From Bemisia tabaci (Eukaryota > Arthropoda > Insecta > Hemiptera > Aleyrodidae): a stretch of DNA of 64,000 nucleotides. The stretch lies in assembly GCF_918797505.1 (NCBI RefSeq), contig NC_092798.1:6895501-6959500 (forward strand). The letters are read 5' to 3'. Shown here piece by piece: positions 36,301 through 46,606 of this stretch. Each line of letters begins with the position of its first letter. Positions within the stretch are counted from its first letter, which is position 1. Below the pieces are notes generated by a model. It saw only the letters and a list, made by a program, of their open reading frames with translations. It searched no databases and was not told where the DNA came from. Made by a program: the position numbers and the translations under genes.

Positions 36301-39300
36301 GTTACAGCAAGTGCTGCTTTTGGTTTGCTGTATGTTAGTTTAATTTCCAAGTTTCCTATCTCAAAACTGAGAGGTAAGTTTCAGAGGTTGAAATTTATTT
36401 AATTGCCTCCTTAAATGTAATCCTTAAAAGCGAAGATCATTCTTGGTGAGAAATATTCTCCTTCAGTGATTTGTGAACGTACCAGTCAGCACGAAGGAAA
36501 GAGAAAATACTACTTTTGACTGAGTCATAAAGGGCAGTTGAACAACAACTTTTATGCAACCATTATAGGTTGGGCCTTTCCAGATGCCTAACAAATCATT
36601 TCTCCCATGTGATCATTGCTTAATTCGTTGCTGGCCGTAGTGTTTTAGGTACAGACGCATCTCCCTCAGTACCACTGTGTGTTTCTTTCTTCCGAAAGTT
36701 CTGAGGTGCATTCTTTCACTTAGGTTGTTAGCCATATATGTATACCTAAATCCAAGAACCACTGGCTTTATTAGAGTGTTCAACGCGAGCAACTGTTTAT
36801 TTTAAAATCAATCCACTTTTTTTATGAGCAAAAATTACAAAGCCTCTCCCTTAAAATGTCTGTAGGTGTATCCCTGTTTGTTGTATGTTTGTACTGGTAT
36901 TACTATGGTAAACAATGATTTCTACTAAGTCTTCACTTCTTCTTTCTATTTTTTTACATTCAGATGATGACTTTGTCGAAAAGTGGTCACTCCTTAGTCA
37001 AATTCTCTACCTTCATATTAGCACAACCTTGGTGCGGTTTATGTATTACAATGCCTGGCTTTTGACAGACGCAGTCTGCAATGCGTCTGGTCTTGGCTTC
37101 AACGGCTACGATGAGCATGGCGTCTCACGTTGGGATCTAGTCACGAATGTCAACATTCCAAAGTTTGAGGTTAGTATTGAATTAAATCATCATTATCATA
37201 CTTTCTAATTTGAAATCAGCGGAACAACCAAGCATATCGTTTCCCTTTCCATGACTCTAGGGGTGCGTAAAGTGTCCAATCTCTTTGCAATCAAGAGGCC
37301 ATGAGGAATTTTCAAAACACCTCTCTAGTAACATTCTTTTCTCTCTCTCTCTCTCTTTTTCTTTCAACTTTTTTACAAGTGGGAAAAAATGTGTATTTTG
37401 ACATAAAATTGGGCAATTTTCTGTCAGATAAAATGGAATTTTGACATAATGTAAGAACAGCTAATCCTAAAAAACGGTATGAATTTTGGAACTTTTTGCA
37501 CCCCTGTCCATATTTTCTACAGCCTAAACAAAGCCTTGAAAATCTAGAATCACCCCTCAAGCAGTGATGCCTCTTTTTCCATGACTTTTGGCATCTAGAC
37601 TGCCCCGCCTGTCGTGTGTCACATCCGTCTTTGTTTTTAATGTGAAAAGAGATGAGATCTTAAATAAACATTGAGAACATTACATCATCTAAGCGTCTCA
37701 AAATTGCTACCCAATAAGGGTTGTTTTTATAGAATAGTGAGTAGAGTGAGCACACAGATTCCCACTTTTGCAACATTGCACCATCCAAAAATTTCAAAAT
37801 GGTCGATGGTCGCCCGGATCATGACAGTGGCCGTTTAGGTAAGGTGCCATAGTATTTTAGTTTGACGGTCGTTTTCTCATTAAGAGTCTCTCGTATTAGC
37901 AGGGGCTGTTTAATTAAAGTACCCCAGCACTTTACCCATCCAGCTGTATTCTAAGAGTCACCTTGGTTACTGGGTGTTGGGACTATGAATTGTGATGCGG
38001 TCGGCTTTTGAAGGTATTTCCAAAAATTGCTAACTAGTCAGATGGCTGATTATTGAAATTATGTGTCTGTCTACTCGAAAAAACGAGACCAAGATTGAAA
38101 AGCGTTAAATGATTAGTCAGCCTTGCCAGTCTGACAATCGGCACTCGCATTGTGAGCCTTTTATCAAGCCAAATGATGGATTTATCTACAGGTACACTTT
38201 TTCTGGCCAACAACCCTTAAATTACTTGACAGAAGCCTCGGTATGCAGTTCCTGGTCATCTACCTGACAAAGCCAACCAATTACGTAGCTCCATTCCATC
38301 ATAGTTCAATCTTGTTCTGTAGATAGAGACATCATTGCAACAATCGGCTCGCAAAGTAATTTTTCAAGCTATATAATGTCTTGAATGTTTTCAGTTTGGT
38401 GTCAACTTTAAAGAGACAATTGATGGTTGGAACATGGGCACCAACAGATGGCTCCGGTTGATCGTGTACAATCGAACAAAAAAATTCAGCACTGCTCTAA
38501 CATTTGCGTTATCTGCTCTTTGGCATGGGTTTTACCCCGGCTACTACCTAACCTTCGCCAATGGAGCTCTCTTTATCTCAGCTGCTAGAGCGGTAAGTGG
38601 TCAATTTTTGTAAATTCAACATATCAACCCTCTGCAATTGAGGTGTTGGGTATAGAAAGGGCATTTCTTGGTTGGGATGGCTCAAAATCTTCTCTGTTGA
38701 TTTATATTTTAGAGAGGAAACTATTCAGTGAATTTTCTGAAATGTTTCGTTTTCAACATTGTAAAATCGTAAAAAAAAAATATCGGTAAAAGCCTCAACG
38801 AATTCTATTTATTTGCTTTAATTATAAAGGATGGAACGTTTGCAAAGATTCTGAGACACCACAACTAAGAAATTTCCTTTCTGCACCCAGCGCTTCAGTT
38901 GGGACTTTTAGTCCTTTTTGCAAGTTTCAGATGCCAAGGCAAGGTACATATCAACGGTGTAAGTCGGCAATCACATATCTCGTTTGCGGTGTCTGAAAAT
39001 CTCCACCTCTATGTTATTTTTTTAAAGGAGAACAAATTGACATCATAGTCCGGGAGCACATGTAGTCCCGTGGGACCGTTAATGATACAAGTTGGCGAGA
39101 TGGCTTGATCTCTTCGTCTTGATGTCCTGAAACAGAATTTTGATGCTGCCAGGCTCAATTTTTCCCGGAACACCCTTAAATTCAAGATGGCGCCCATAAT
39201 GGCCGCCACGGGGGTGAAGTGGGTGAAAGTGACTCCCATGGTCGACATGTATGTCGATTCCTATGTATTTTTGGTCGAAAATTTCAAATATATGCTTAAA

Positions 39301-42300
39301 AATGTACTCCGACTTCTTAAAGACCCTTAAATCCAAGATGGCGGCCAAATTTCCCCTCCTGAAAGTCAAACGGCCACGTGTGCTCCTATATGGCATGTGA
39401 GGTATCTTTCATACCATTTTTTGGGCCGTAAAATCGAAAAATGATTTTAAAAAATCCTTTGCGATTCATTTAAGGCCTCAAATTACAAGATGGCGGCCAA
39501 AATTGCTGAAATTTTGGAACCAAAAATTCTATAATAGCTTCTCATATCATGTGACGTATCGAACCCCATAGATTTCTGGTCGTAGAATCCAAATCTTGAA
39601 TTCAAAATTCACCGCGGCCCCCTGGGATGTCCAAAATCCAAGATGGCCGCCGAAATTATCCCTCACAGGATCATACAGTCAGCCTTGACCTTAGAATAGC
39701 AAGATATGTATCCATTTACAGGTTTATTGGGTCGTAGAATTCATAAATGAAGGTTAAATCAACCTTTCAAACTATTAAGAACCCCCCCCCCCCTTCAGCA
39801 TAAATTTAATGGGCAAGATAGCAAATCATAATGAATAAAGGATTATGTAGCTTTAGGAAGATTACACTAAACGAGATAGGATTGTCTTTTTTTTGGCAGA
39901 AATAAAAATGAGGTTTTATTTACAGACAAAGTAACAAAAGGAGGAAAGGTTTATAAAGCGACATGATACACACATCAAAGGTGTACATTTTTGGAAAAAA
40001 ACGAAGCAAGCACAGGTTTTTGATAAGAATTTAGGGCGTTTTTGGTTTTTCTCTGGGTTCAGTCTTTTCAATGGGCATTAGGAAAATAGTTCAAAGGAGA
40101 ATACTGGAAGAGGATCCTTTCAGGATGCCTCGCAACTTATCCTTTGTAATAAACTTATCATTCATAAACAAGAGCACTAACACTAAACAATCAATTGCAT
40201 TTTGTAGCACCTAGCTATTTGTAGAAATGTAAGATATTCTTGGTAACGCGAATATTGCTAATTAGCTGTTACCAAGGAAAGGAACAAAAAACAAAGCAAG
40301 AAGAAGAAAAAAACCGGGCTTGTAAACAGTTAAGCAACATGAACTTTCAAAATTGAACTAAATTATCTTTTAAATGTCTGATAACTAATTTTTTCTGAAC
40401 ATCCCATCAATAACGAGAGGCATAAACCAAATTATTTTTTAAACAATTTTGTCTAGAGTTTTTAACTATTTGTACACCGATAACACCGGTCAACATGGGT
40501 TCCGTCCTTCGAACCAAACCAATTCTTTTCGATTCCTAGGTACTACAGCCCAAAAATGGCCACATTAACTACAGGAAAATTGGCCGGTCCTCAGGGCGCC
40601 GCCATTTTGAATTTTGCAAAATTAAGAAAACTCATGATTAGATATTTGCAAATATCTCCTCAACGGTTCATCTCACGAAAAAACCAAAAAACCAGTGGAA
40701 AGAGCATAAAATTTCCTATAGAAATCATTCTCTTTTATTTTTTCTAACTTAATTTTTCGGTCGTGAAATTAACGTTTTCTTCAAAAATTAGCTTAAAAAA
40801 GGCGTATTTTTGCTGATTTAAGGAGAAACTTTGCTTCATACCTCCAGCCACAATTATCTGAGAAAAAAACTGTCATGCTCATTGAAAAGATTGTAAAATT
40901 TACTGCTAGAAAACATATGTCATTAGTTCCTAGACTTGATTTAATCCTGTGAAACAGCAGTTTATCAGCTCCACCCTTAAAATGTGATTTTTTCTACCAT
41001 TTTCCCTAGAATCACGATAAAAAGAGAAAAAACTCTGAACACGTGACCCGAACTGTGTAAAAAGGTGGCAAAATAGTACTGGGTCCACACTTTGGGGGGG
41101 GGGGGGGGTGGAACAAAGCCAAAGAGGTCAAAAATTTTCGATCAGAGTCAACAATTGTGAGTTCCAATGAGTATCAGTACAGAACTGAGGGGGGAGAGAG
41201 TTCAGCTCAGGCAGTTTGCATTGGAATATTAAGGTAAGGTAACGTCGAGAGATCTATAATTTTGGGTCTTTTTATACCTCATCAGTAGATCACATTCGTC
41301 ATGTGAATCCAACTGAAAATCTCGCAAAATCCAAGACGGCATCAAAGCTCAAGTTCGAAGTACAAGTTTTGTATTACAAGACGGCAAGTTTCGTACTGGT
41401 AATCATTGGACCTCAAAATTTTTTACTCTGATTGAAAATTTTTGAAGTTTTTGGCTTTTGATGTCACTGACGAGTGTAATCTACTGACGAGGTCTATAAC
41501 AAGACCCAAAATTATAGATCTCTCGCCGTGGTCTCCTCTTCATATTCTGATGCTAATTGCCTGAGCTGAACGCTCTTCCTCTTCAGTTATGTACTGCCGT
41601 ACTGGTTATCCATTAGAGCTCAAAATTTTTGACTCCAATTGAAAATTTTGGAACTTTTTGGTTTTGTTTTCAAAATAGTGTGGACCCAGCAATATTTTGC
41701 CACCATTTTACACAGTTCGGGTCACGTTTTTAGGGGTTTTTCTCTTTTTTCGTGATTCTAGGGAAAATGGTCGAAAAAATTACATTTTAAGGGCGGAGCT
41801 GATAAATTGCTGTTTCACAGGATTAAATTGATGTTGAAACTATTGACACATGTTTTCTACAAATAAGTGAATCGCAAATCAGGGCTTATCCATTAGAATA
41901 AGCGATGACGTTAGCAGTTGTAATTAAATTTTTAAACGTGTAAAATTGAAATATTTCTTAAATCCACACGCTTCACGCCTTTTAGCCGCAATTCTTAAAA
42001 CTAAAATGTCGCAAATTGTAAAAGGAAGGTTACTTTAACCTTCATTTATGAATTCTGCGACCCAATAAACCTGTAAATTGATACATATCTTGCTATTCTA
42101 AGGTCAAGGCTGACTGTATGATCCTGTGAGGGATAATTTCGGCGGCCATCTTGGATTTTGGACATCCCAGGGGGCCGCGGTGAATTTTGAATTCAAGATT
42201 TGGATTCTACGACCAGAAATCTATGGGGTTCGATACGTCACATGATATGAGAAGCTATTATAGAATTTTTGGTTCCAAAATTTCAGCAATTTTGGCCGCC

Positions 42301-45300
42301 ATCTTGTAATTTGAGGCCTTAAATGAATCGCAAAGGATTTTTTAAAATCATTTTTCGATTTTACGGCCCAAAAAATGGTATGAAAGATACCTCACATGCC
42401 ATATGGGAGCACACGTGGCCGTTTGACTTTCAGGAGGGGAAATTTGGCCGCCATCTTGGATTTAAGGGTCTTTAAGAAGTCGGAGTACATTTTTAAGCAT
42501 ATATTTGAAATTTTCGACCAAAAATACATAGGAATCGACATACATGTCGACCATGGGAGTCACTTTCACCCACTTCACCCCCGTGGCGGCCATTATGGGC
42601 GCCATCTTGAATTTAAGGGTGTTCCGGGAAAAATTGAGCCTGGCAGCATCAAAATTCTGTTTCAGGACATCAAGACGAAGAGATCAAGCCATCTCGCCAA
42701 CTTGTATCATTAACGGTCCAACGGGACCCCAAAAATGAACATGTGCTCCCGGACTATCATTCCTTGAAGTTTTTGCAGAATTTACTTCAGAGAAGAAAAA
42801 TCATGGCAGTTTCAAAGAATTGCTGTTGAGTAGTTTTCTGTTTAAAAAATAAAGTATGGAAGGAAGTCTGCTACGTTGCAAACTTAGTTATGTGTTTGCC
42901 GACTTACACTGTCGCTATAAAAACTCCATAAGAGGCATGAACTGACATCATACAAGGAAAATATAAAATTTGCATCTCTGAAGAGTATCGACGTTAAGAA
43001 AAAACTCATTGACTTAACACAGACCTACATCCATGAAAATCTATGCAAATCATAATGTTTTGCTTTTGTACGTGTAATTTGGGGTGAAATTATAAAACGT
43101 TCAAAAGATCTTACTTCATTCTTACTCAAACATTTTTTTACTTCATTCAGTTATTCGTTAAAGAAGAAAACTACCAACAGATTACAGTATGACTCAATAC
43201 TCATTTACCTATAGATGGTAATTTTGAGATTGTACATTAAAATCCGGTATAAAACTAATAATTTCACCATAGAGATGAAAAGCTCATTCAAGCGCCAAAT
43301 CACAAGATTTTCAGTTCTTTACTGAATTTTAACGCACTCCGTCAAAATCATCATCTCTGTCGAAACGACTATGGAGCGTCCAATTGCAATCTATTTGTAG
43401 TTGACCTGTCTAGATGGAGCTTTAGCGGAGCTGTTCAGATAACCTCTCACTAGGTAGCAGTAAGTTAGCTTCCCATATGCTCATTGCTCATATTGGTTTT
43501 CATAACTACTCAAAAATTAGCAAAATTAAATTTTTGTGAAAGCAAATTGTCAGAGCAGACTGTGCTGAGCTGATAATGTCTCCAGTTAGATTCAAATACA
43601 TCGACAGTTTCTTGCCCGACTGATTGTAAGCAGTGTTGCACCACACAGCATATCTCTAAGAGGAGATATTGTGATTGAATGAGCCTCCTCCCTCTCCTCT
43701 ATTGTAAGATTTTTAGTTCAATACTGAATTACAACGCACAGTTATAAAATCACCATCTCTATCTTAGAATATAAAACATTAGAGGAGTTCAGGAAATATC
43801 AAATGGACTCCATTTTGCAATTAGGAACCACAATTTCTGGCTCATAGAAGAAGAACACATATCTACTGAGGGAAACTAGTGGCACATATCGACGGTGTAA
43901 GTCGGCGATCACATAACTCGGTTTGCGACGTCGCAGACTTACTGTCATACTTTATTTATTAAACGGAAAACTACTCTACGGAAATTCTTTAAAACTGCCG
44001 TAATTTTTCTTCTCTGTGTGAAGAAAATTTTGCAAAAATTTCAAGGAATGATGTCAAATTGTTCTACTTTAAAGAAATAACATAGAGGCGGAGATTTTCA
44101 GACACCGCAAACGAGTTATGTGATTGCGGACTTACGCCGCGATATGTTGTTTCTAAAACGAGCCAGATATTGTTGTCCCCAATTGCAAAATGTATTCCAA
44201 ATACAGTGAAACTGACTCTAGTTAACTGCATCTTTTATTCGGACTTCATTTTGCAATTGGGAACTAAAATTTTCACACTCAGTTGTAAAAAAACTCATGC
44301 ATGTAGGGTAACAAATGCTACATATGTTGTTTCTAAACTGAGCCAGTTTTGGTTCCTAAACGCAAAATGCAATCCAATTGCAGTCTGATGCATGTGCATG
44401 TGTCATTTAGACAATAAGTAATCGTCTCATCATAATTTTATTACTCTATTCATGTCTTGTTATGTAGGTTCGCCGAAAAATCAGACCATATTTCCAAAGC
44501 AGTTCATCGCATAAATTATTCTATGACCTTGCAACTACTGTTGTCTCCCGAGTTGCAATGGCGTATATCGTGTTTCCGTTCGTGCTTCTCGAGTTTGGAC
44601 TCAGCATGCGTATTTATCTGTAAGTATTCCAGCATTAATTCAACTCAGAAATTCAAGCAAAGTTTCATTCAATATTATATCAATGACCAAAGTGTGAAAT
44701 CATGTATCTCCGTTTGCAACACCGCAGACTTCCCGTCAACCCTTATATAGTTTCGCTGGAAAACTGGTTAACATAATTTCTAGAAAACAACCTAGATTTT
44801 TCCTCTCCAGTAGCAGAATAATCAGTAAAAGTTTCAAGCTATAAAGTTGCCTTTCTCCTTCAAAAATAATAAAATAGGAGCAGACATTTTGAAACACTGC
44901 AATAGAGATACGTCGTTTCGCTTTTTAGCCGTTAATATCCATAATATAATATAATGTTTCTTTGAGTAGTAGGAGCTTTTGAACTGTGAACTTTGACTTT
45001 GGATCTAAGTCAATTTTTCAATTTAACCACTTTAATCATCTCGAACTCAAGTAGGTACATAGGTGTAGCATGTATTTTTTTTTTTTTATCCCAACATTCG
45101 TCAAGCCATACCTCTGGGGTGTAGTACCATCACCTAACCCCATTCCCTTTCCATTTATGTTTTTGCAACCTACGCCTTGCTGTATCATTTAATTTAACTA
45201 AAATCAGTAACTTTGGATATTTCTGAATTGTCCTAATTCTTATTCAATGTTTCTGAAAATTAAGGATTACTGGGAAATACATTTTGTCAGAAAACAGCAG

Positions 45301-45904
45301 AGAGCAATTTTTTGGGGTTTAATACAAGCATCAAAATGAAGAGAAACGAAATCTTTAATTAAAAAAGAAAAAAAATTAAAGGATTAGTGCATTATAAAAC
45401 CAAACTATCAAACGAGAAAGAAAAACTACGGCACAGAAATGTGTGGGGTTGAAGTTACTTTAAAATAAGATTTAATGATTGTCCTCTGAAGAAAAAAAGC
45501 AAACTAAGAAAAATGTGGTTGTCAAGTCTCCTGATGAGATATTTTGGTCTTTATGGAGCATCCCAGATACCTATCCGATTTGCAATAATAACCTAGTGTA
45601 ATTAGTAAAAATTTCACTTCTACTGAAAAAAATTTTTCAACAAGAATTGAGAAACTCTTGTATCTCCACGTTTCATATCTTAACAATACCGTGTAAATAT
45701 TCCCTACCTCTGATTTAGTGGATAATCAAGCGTAATTTTCTCATTTTCAGTCATCAGTATTTCTGGATGCACATCCTGGCAATTTCCGCTGTGTTCCTGT
45801 TACCTCATTTCCCTTCAAGTGGACCCGAGGCGCAAACTTTTGCAGCAAGGTTGACATTGACTCAATCAAGTAATAACCTGGTTACAACAAGCATTCATGG
45901 GTAG
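30252..45904 (+). CDS. MBOAT lysophospholipid acyltransferase (MBOAT1/2, oys-like), 5' partial, nine exons
   Basis: Exons: 30252-30329, 31952-32043, 33679-33889, 35520-35652, 36238-36373, 36964-37169, 38395-38592, 44468-44619, 45751-45904. All introns are GT-AG and every phase joins cleanly, giving 452 residues plus a partial first codon; roughly 80-90 N-terminal residues are missing compared with the usual 500 or so. Family hallmarks in order: YSLDITGPLM...QKLTSLAF, PSLLEFYGYMFNFQTLMVGP, GLGFNGYDEHGVSRWDL, a WNMGTNRWL segment with the candidate catalytic Asn, and ALWHGFYPGYYLTF with the catalytic His (codon 38524-38526). Such enzymes are multi-pass ER proteins that re-acylate lysophospholipids (mostly lysophosphatidyl-serine/ethanolamine). 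Several hydrophobic segments are visible. The missing N-terminal exon was not found; it may lie before the satellite or outside the window. The exact paralog (oys or nessy type) is inferred. Confidence 0.9.
30644..30902. mobile_element. family A MITE copy 1 (intronic)
   Basis: Left TCGATGGTGAAACCTCC and right GGGAGTTTCACCATCGA are complements; the interior has the family pattern TTTGCGGTGTTTCAAGATCG... and CCGCAACGCTGCAAACCGAGG. About 255 bp, non-coding. An ORF at 30881-31063 overlapping its end has no domain. Confidence 0.7.
31483..31646 (+). mobile_element. family D hAT-like element, intact single copy
   Basis: CAGTGGCATTGCATGCTTTG at the left, CACGCCTCGCCACTG at the right, 164 bp. Shows uninterrupted ATTGATCTGCCATTTAAAT, the target into which the Helitron inserted in copy 3. 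Flanks GAAC.../GAAC... hint at an imperfect target duplication. Confidence 0.65.
31690..31900. mobile_element. decayed family A MITE
   Basis: Shares GCTGACTTCCTCTCATACTTA, TTTTCCTCTCTGTTTGAAGAATA and GAGCAGAGGTTCTGAAACAC with other family A copies; ends not well preserved. Confidence 0.45.
31952..32043 (+). CDS. MBOAT gene exon (YSLDITG)
   Basis: Acceptor TGTTCCAG, donor GTTTGT. Encodes ITLIVTLSYLSLMHLYRLFF then EYASYSLDIT; the terminal G continues as Gly of the conserved TGPLM motif in the next exon. An ORF reading through the donor runs out in intron. Confidence 0.9.
32044..33678 (+). other. MBOAT intron, otherwise empty
   Basis: GT-AG intron. I see only A+T-rich text and no further exon. 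Confidence 0.6.
33679..33889 (+). CDS. MBOAT gene exon with coding minisatellite
   Basis: Acceptor GATTTCAG, donor GTAAGT. Starts with PLMVAVQKLTSLAFILHDN, conserved in the family, and then diverges into a hydrophilic tract made of four 11-residue repeats (IKKNGSESNNH type) before KVTCKI. In relatives this is a short variable loop leading to the PSLLE motif encoded by the next exon. Confidence 0.9.
33744..33875 (+). repeat. 33-bp x 4 in-frame coding minisatellite
   Basis: Units at 33744-33776, 33777-33809, 33810-33842 and 33843-33875, each starting AT(C/G)AAGAAAAA. Period 33 keeps the reading frame. Units 2 and 3 differ at few positions, showing recent duplication. Confidence 0.93.
33982..34240. 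mobile_element. family A MITE (intronic)
   Basis: Left ACGACGGTGAAACTGCAG, right CTCCAGTTTCACCATCGAT; interior GGTGTTTCAAAATCTCTGCTCC and GCAATGCTGCAAACCAAGAG landmarks. It lies immediately after the exon that carries the minisatellite. Confidence 0.7.
34656..35285. mobile_element. DNA transposon-like element with terminal inverted repeats of about 175 bp
   Basis: ATGGGCCTGTTGCATGCAAG at the left and CATGCAACAGGCCCAT at the right start arms that stay similar through TCTGGGGGCAGTTTTCTAA (about 34820) and its complement (about 35110). Middle of about 270 bp contains A+C-rich AACAACAACAACAACG. No transposase ORF, so non-autonomous. It lies within a 1.6-kb intron. Confidence 0.75.
35520..35652 (+). 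CDS. MBOAT gene exon (PSLLEFYGYMFNF)
   Basis: Acceptor ATGTTTCAG, donor GTAATT. Encodes TVPSLLEFYGYMFNFQTLMV then GPLVFFDDHMEWVNGENF, matching the PSLLEY...GPL...F block of MBOAT1/2. Confidence 0.92.
35968..36094. mobile_element. 127-bp palindromic MITE
   Basis: CCCGCCCGGCAA start and TTGCCGGACGGG end; interior GCCAAAAATAATTTTGCGGC and GGCAATGTTATTTTTGGC mirror around GCAACGTTGCAGCAACGTTG. Intronic, non-coding. Confidence 0.65.
36238..36373 (+). CDS. MBOAT gene exon (PSPFQAVLKK)
   Basis: Acceptor TTCACAG, donor GTAAGT. A Ser/Asn/Gly-rich start followed by PSPFQAVLKK and a hydrophobic segment FGLLYVSLISKFPI. Begins in phase 0, ends with one base of an Asp codon. Confidence 0.88.
36374..36963 (+). 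other. MBOAT intron, nothing recognised
   Basis: Intronic A+T-rich sequence without further structure that I could see. Confidence 0.5.
36964..37169 (+). CDS. MBOAT gene exon (GYDEHGVSRWDL)
   Basis: Acceptor ACATTCAG, donor GTTAGT. Encodes a hydrophobic stretch, YYNAWLLTDAVCNASGLGFN and GYDEHGVSRWDLVTNVNIPK, the most diagnostic block of this acyltransferase subfamily. Confidence 0.95.
37170..38394 (+). other. MBOAT intron with a CT microsatellite
   Basis: Contains a (TC)n run at about 37338-37354; otherwise unremarkable. Confidence 0.55.
38395..38592 (+). CDS. MBOAT gene exon with catalytic WHG
   Basis: Acceptor TTTTCAG, donor GTAAGT, 66 codons in phase 0. Contains GWNMGTNRWLRLIVYNRT and FALSALWHGFYPGYYLTF; the His of WHG (38524-38526) is the conserved active-site residue of the family. 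Confidence 0.96.
39047..42755. mobile_element. 3.7-kb foldback DNA element, TIRs of about 740 bp, ATCAT duplication
   Basis: Begins AGTCCGGGAGCACATG and ends CATGTGCTCCCGGACT; the arms (about 39047-39790 and 42025-42755) are nearly identical in reverse complement and include CAAGATGGCGGCC-type motifs several times. Flanked by ATCAT on both sides (39042-39046 and 42756-42760). The paralogous MITE at 43889-44142 has this site once (ATGAT on the plus strand at 44048-44052), proving the duplication. The inner 2.2 kb has no transposase ORF, and contains a second inverted pair. Superfamily unresolved. The 105-codon ORFs in the arms are mirror images of each other. Confidence 0.85.
40980..41835. repeat. 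inner inverted repeat inside the foldback element
   Basis: Text around 40925-41080 (CTGTGAAACAGCAGTTTATC, TTTTCCCTAGAATCACG, CGTGACCCGAACTGTGTAAA) recurs in reverse complement at about 41690-41835, and the pair around 41110-41260 recurs at about 41510-41670. So the central region is itself a diverged foldback. A poly-G run is at about 41094-41108. Confidence 0.65.
42916..43803 (+). other. MBOAT intron, nothing further recognised
   Basis: No exon seen between the foldback nest and the next MITE cluster. Confidence 0.45.
43804..44199. mobile_element. family B MITE split by a family A MITE
   Basis: Left part 43804-43888 begins TGGACTCCATTTTGCAATT; right part 44143-44199 ends CAATTGCAAAATGTATTCCA. 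Rejoined at a single TA it reads GGCACATATGTTGTTTCTAAA, like the intact copy at 44222-44383 (GCTACATATGTTGTTTCTAA). Confidence 0.72.
43889..44142. mobile_element. family A MITE, intact, TA target duplication
   Basis: 254 bp from TCGACGGTGTAAGTC to GACTTACGCCGCGA, flanked by TA (43887-43888 and 44143-44144). The empty target is visible in the neighbouring family B copy. A TA duplication is what Tc1/mariner-type transposases produce, so the family is probably mobilised by one. Confidence 0.75.
44222..44383. mobile_element. family B MITE, intact copy in intron
   Basis: GGACTTCATTTTGCAATTGG start, CGCAAAATGCAATCCAATTG end; lies 85 bp before an MBOAT exon. Confidence 0.65.
44468..44619 (+). CDS. 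MBOAT gene exon (membrane segment)
   Basis: Acceptor TTATGTAG, donor GTAAGT. Encodes VRRKIRPYF then LFYDLATTVVSRVAMAYIVF and PFVLLEFGLSMRIY, matching the RNNFRHYF...LFYDV... region. The preceding intron of 5.9 kb contains the nested transposons. Confidence 0.9.
44690..44935. mobile_element. decayed family A MITE
   Basis: Shares TGCAACACCGCAGACTTCCC, CAGTAGCAGAATAATCAGTA, AGTTTCAAGCTATAAAGTTG and GGAGCAGACATTTTGAAACA with other family A relatives. Located just after an MBOAT exon. Confidence 0.5.
44936..45750 (+). other. MBOAT intron, nothing further recognised
   Basis: A+T-rich, short poly-T at about 45068. No exon seen. Confidence 0.5.
45751..45904 (+). CDS. MBOAT gene terminal exon
   Basis: Acceptor TCATTTTCAG. 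Encodes HQYFWMHILAISAVFLLPHF, then a Ser/Thr-rich tail ending SIHG and TAG at 45902-45904. The HxxFWxHIL segment matches the last membrane helix of the family. An internal GTAATA (45870) could serve as an alternative donor. Confidence 0.8.
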
Positions 45905-46315
45905 CAAATGCTTCAGACCTAACACCTTGTTTTTCTCTTTATTTCCTGTTTCCAATGTGTAACAGAACTATTATTTATGATTTGAAAGTCTCAATCATTT
46001 GTGGAGAGAACCAGAAACTTGGTACCGCACTCAACTCAGGATGTATGAGTCACAGCGTGGGTTGATTTCTTGTTCAATGGTTGAATCTTAACCATGAAAA
46101 ATGAACGAAACGATCAACCGAGTATAGACATGGTCGCTGCCAAGACGTTCTAACTCATATTTCCTCCAGGTTGTGCAATACATGAAAGAATGCACTGTAT
46201 GCTTTGTGCCAGCGGTGAGGAGAGCACCAACCAAGATTGGGCCTCATTTTGCTCTCTTTTTGCCTAAATTTCACTAGAGTATAGGTTTTGTGTAGCCCCA
46301 CTGATTGAGAGGAAT

Positions 46316-46456
46316 TAGAATATATTTTACAATTAGGAACTACGATTTTGGCTCAGTTTAGAAGAAAAAATATGTACCATTAGCGTCCCTATATGTGTAA
46401 GTGTTTTTACAGATGAGATAGAAATTTTAGCTCCTTATTGCAAAATGAAGTCTGAC
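46316..46456. mobile_element. family B MITE
   Basis: Starts GAATATATTTTACAATTAGG and ends TTATTGCAAAATGAAGTCTG; internal GGCTCAGTTTAGAAG, CCATTAGCGTCCCTATATG. Downstream of the MBOAT stop. Confidence 0.55.
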
Positions 46457-46600
46457 CGATCTCTCCGCTGCTGATCATTGTACCGGTAGTTTAGCCTTTG
46501 CCAACGAGTGCCAACCAAATCCACCAGTATTGCAGCTAACATGTTGAAGGGCATTCAAATGCGTTTATTAGCAAAAAGCAAAACCTAGATGAACGAATGG

Positions 46601-46606
46601 AATAAA
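46601..46606 (+). terminator. candidate polyadenylation signal of the MBOAT gene
   Basis: AATAAA about 700 bp downstream of the stop codon; the first good match on this strand that I noticed. It could be incidental. Confidence 0.3.

Larger units (their letters stand above)
38951..42915. mobile_element. family A MITE split by the 3.7-kb foldback element
   Basis: Left part 38951-39046 starts TCAACGGTGTAAGTCGGC after TA; right part 42761-42915 ends CCGACTTACACTGTCGC before TA. Reassembled without 39047-42760 it matches the intact copy at 43889-44142 read in reverse. Confidence 0.75.

Noticed and set aside
39079..42738. 105-codon ORFs in the foldback arms
   Set aside because: The same ORF appears on opposite strands in the two arms because they are inverted copies; it has no recognisable domain.
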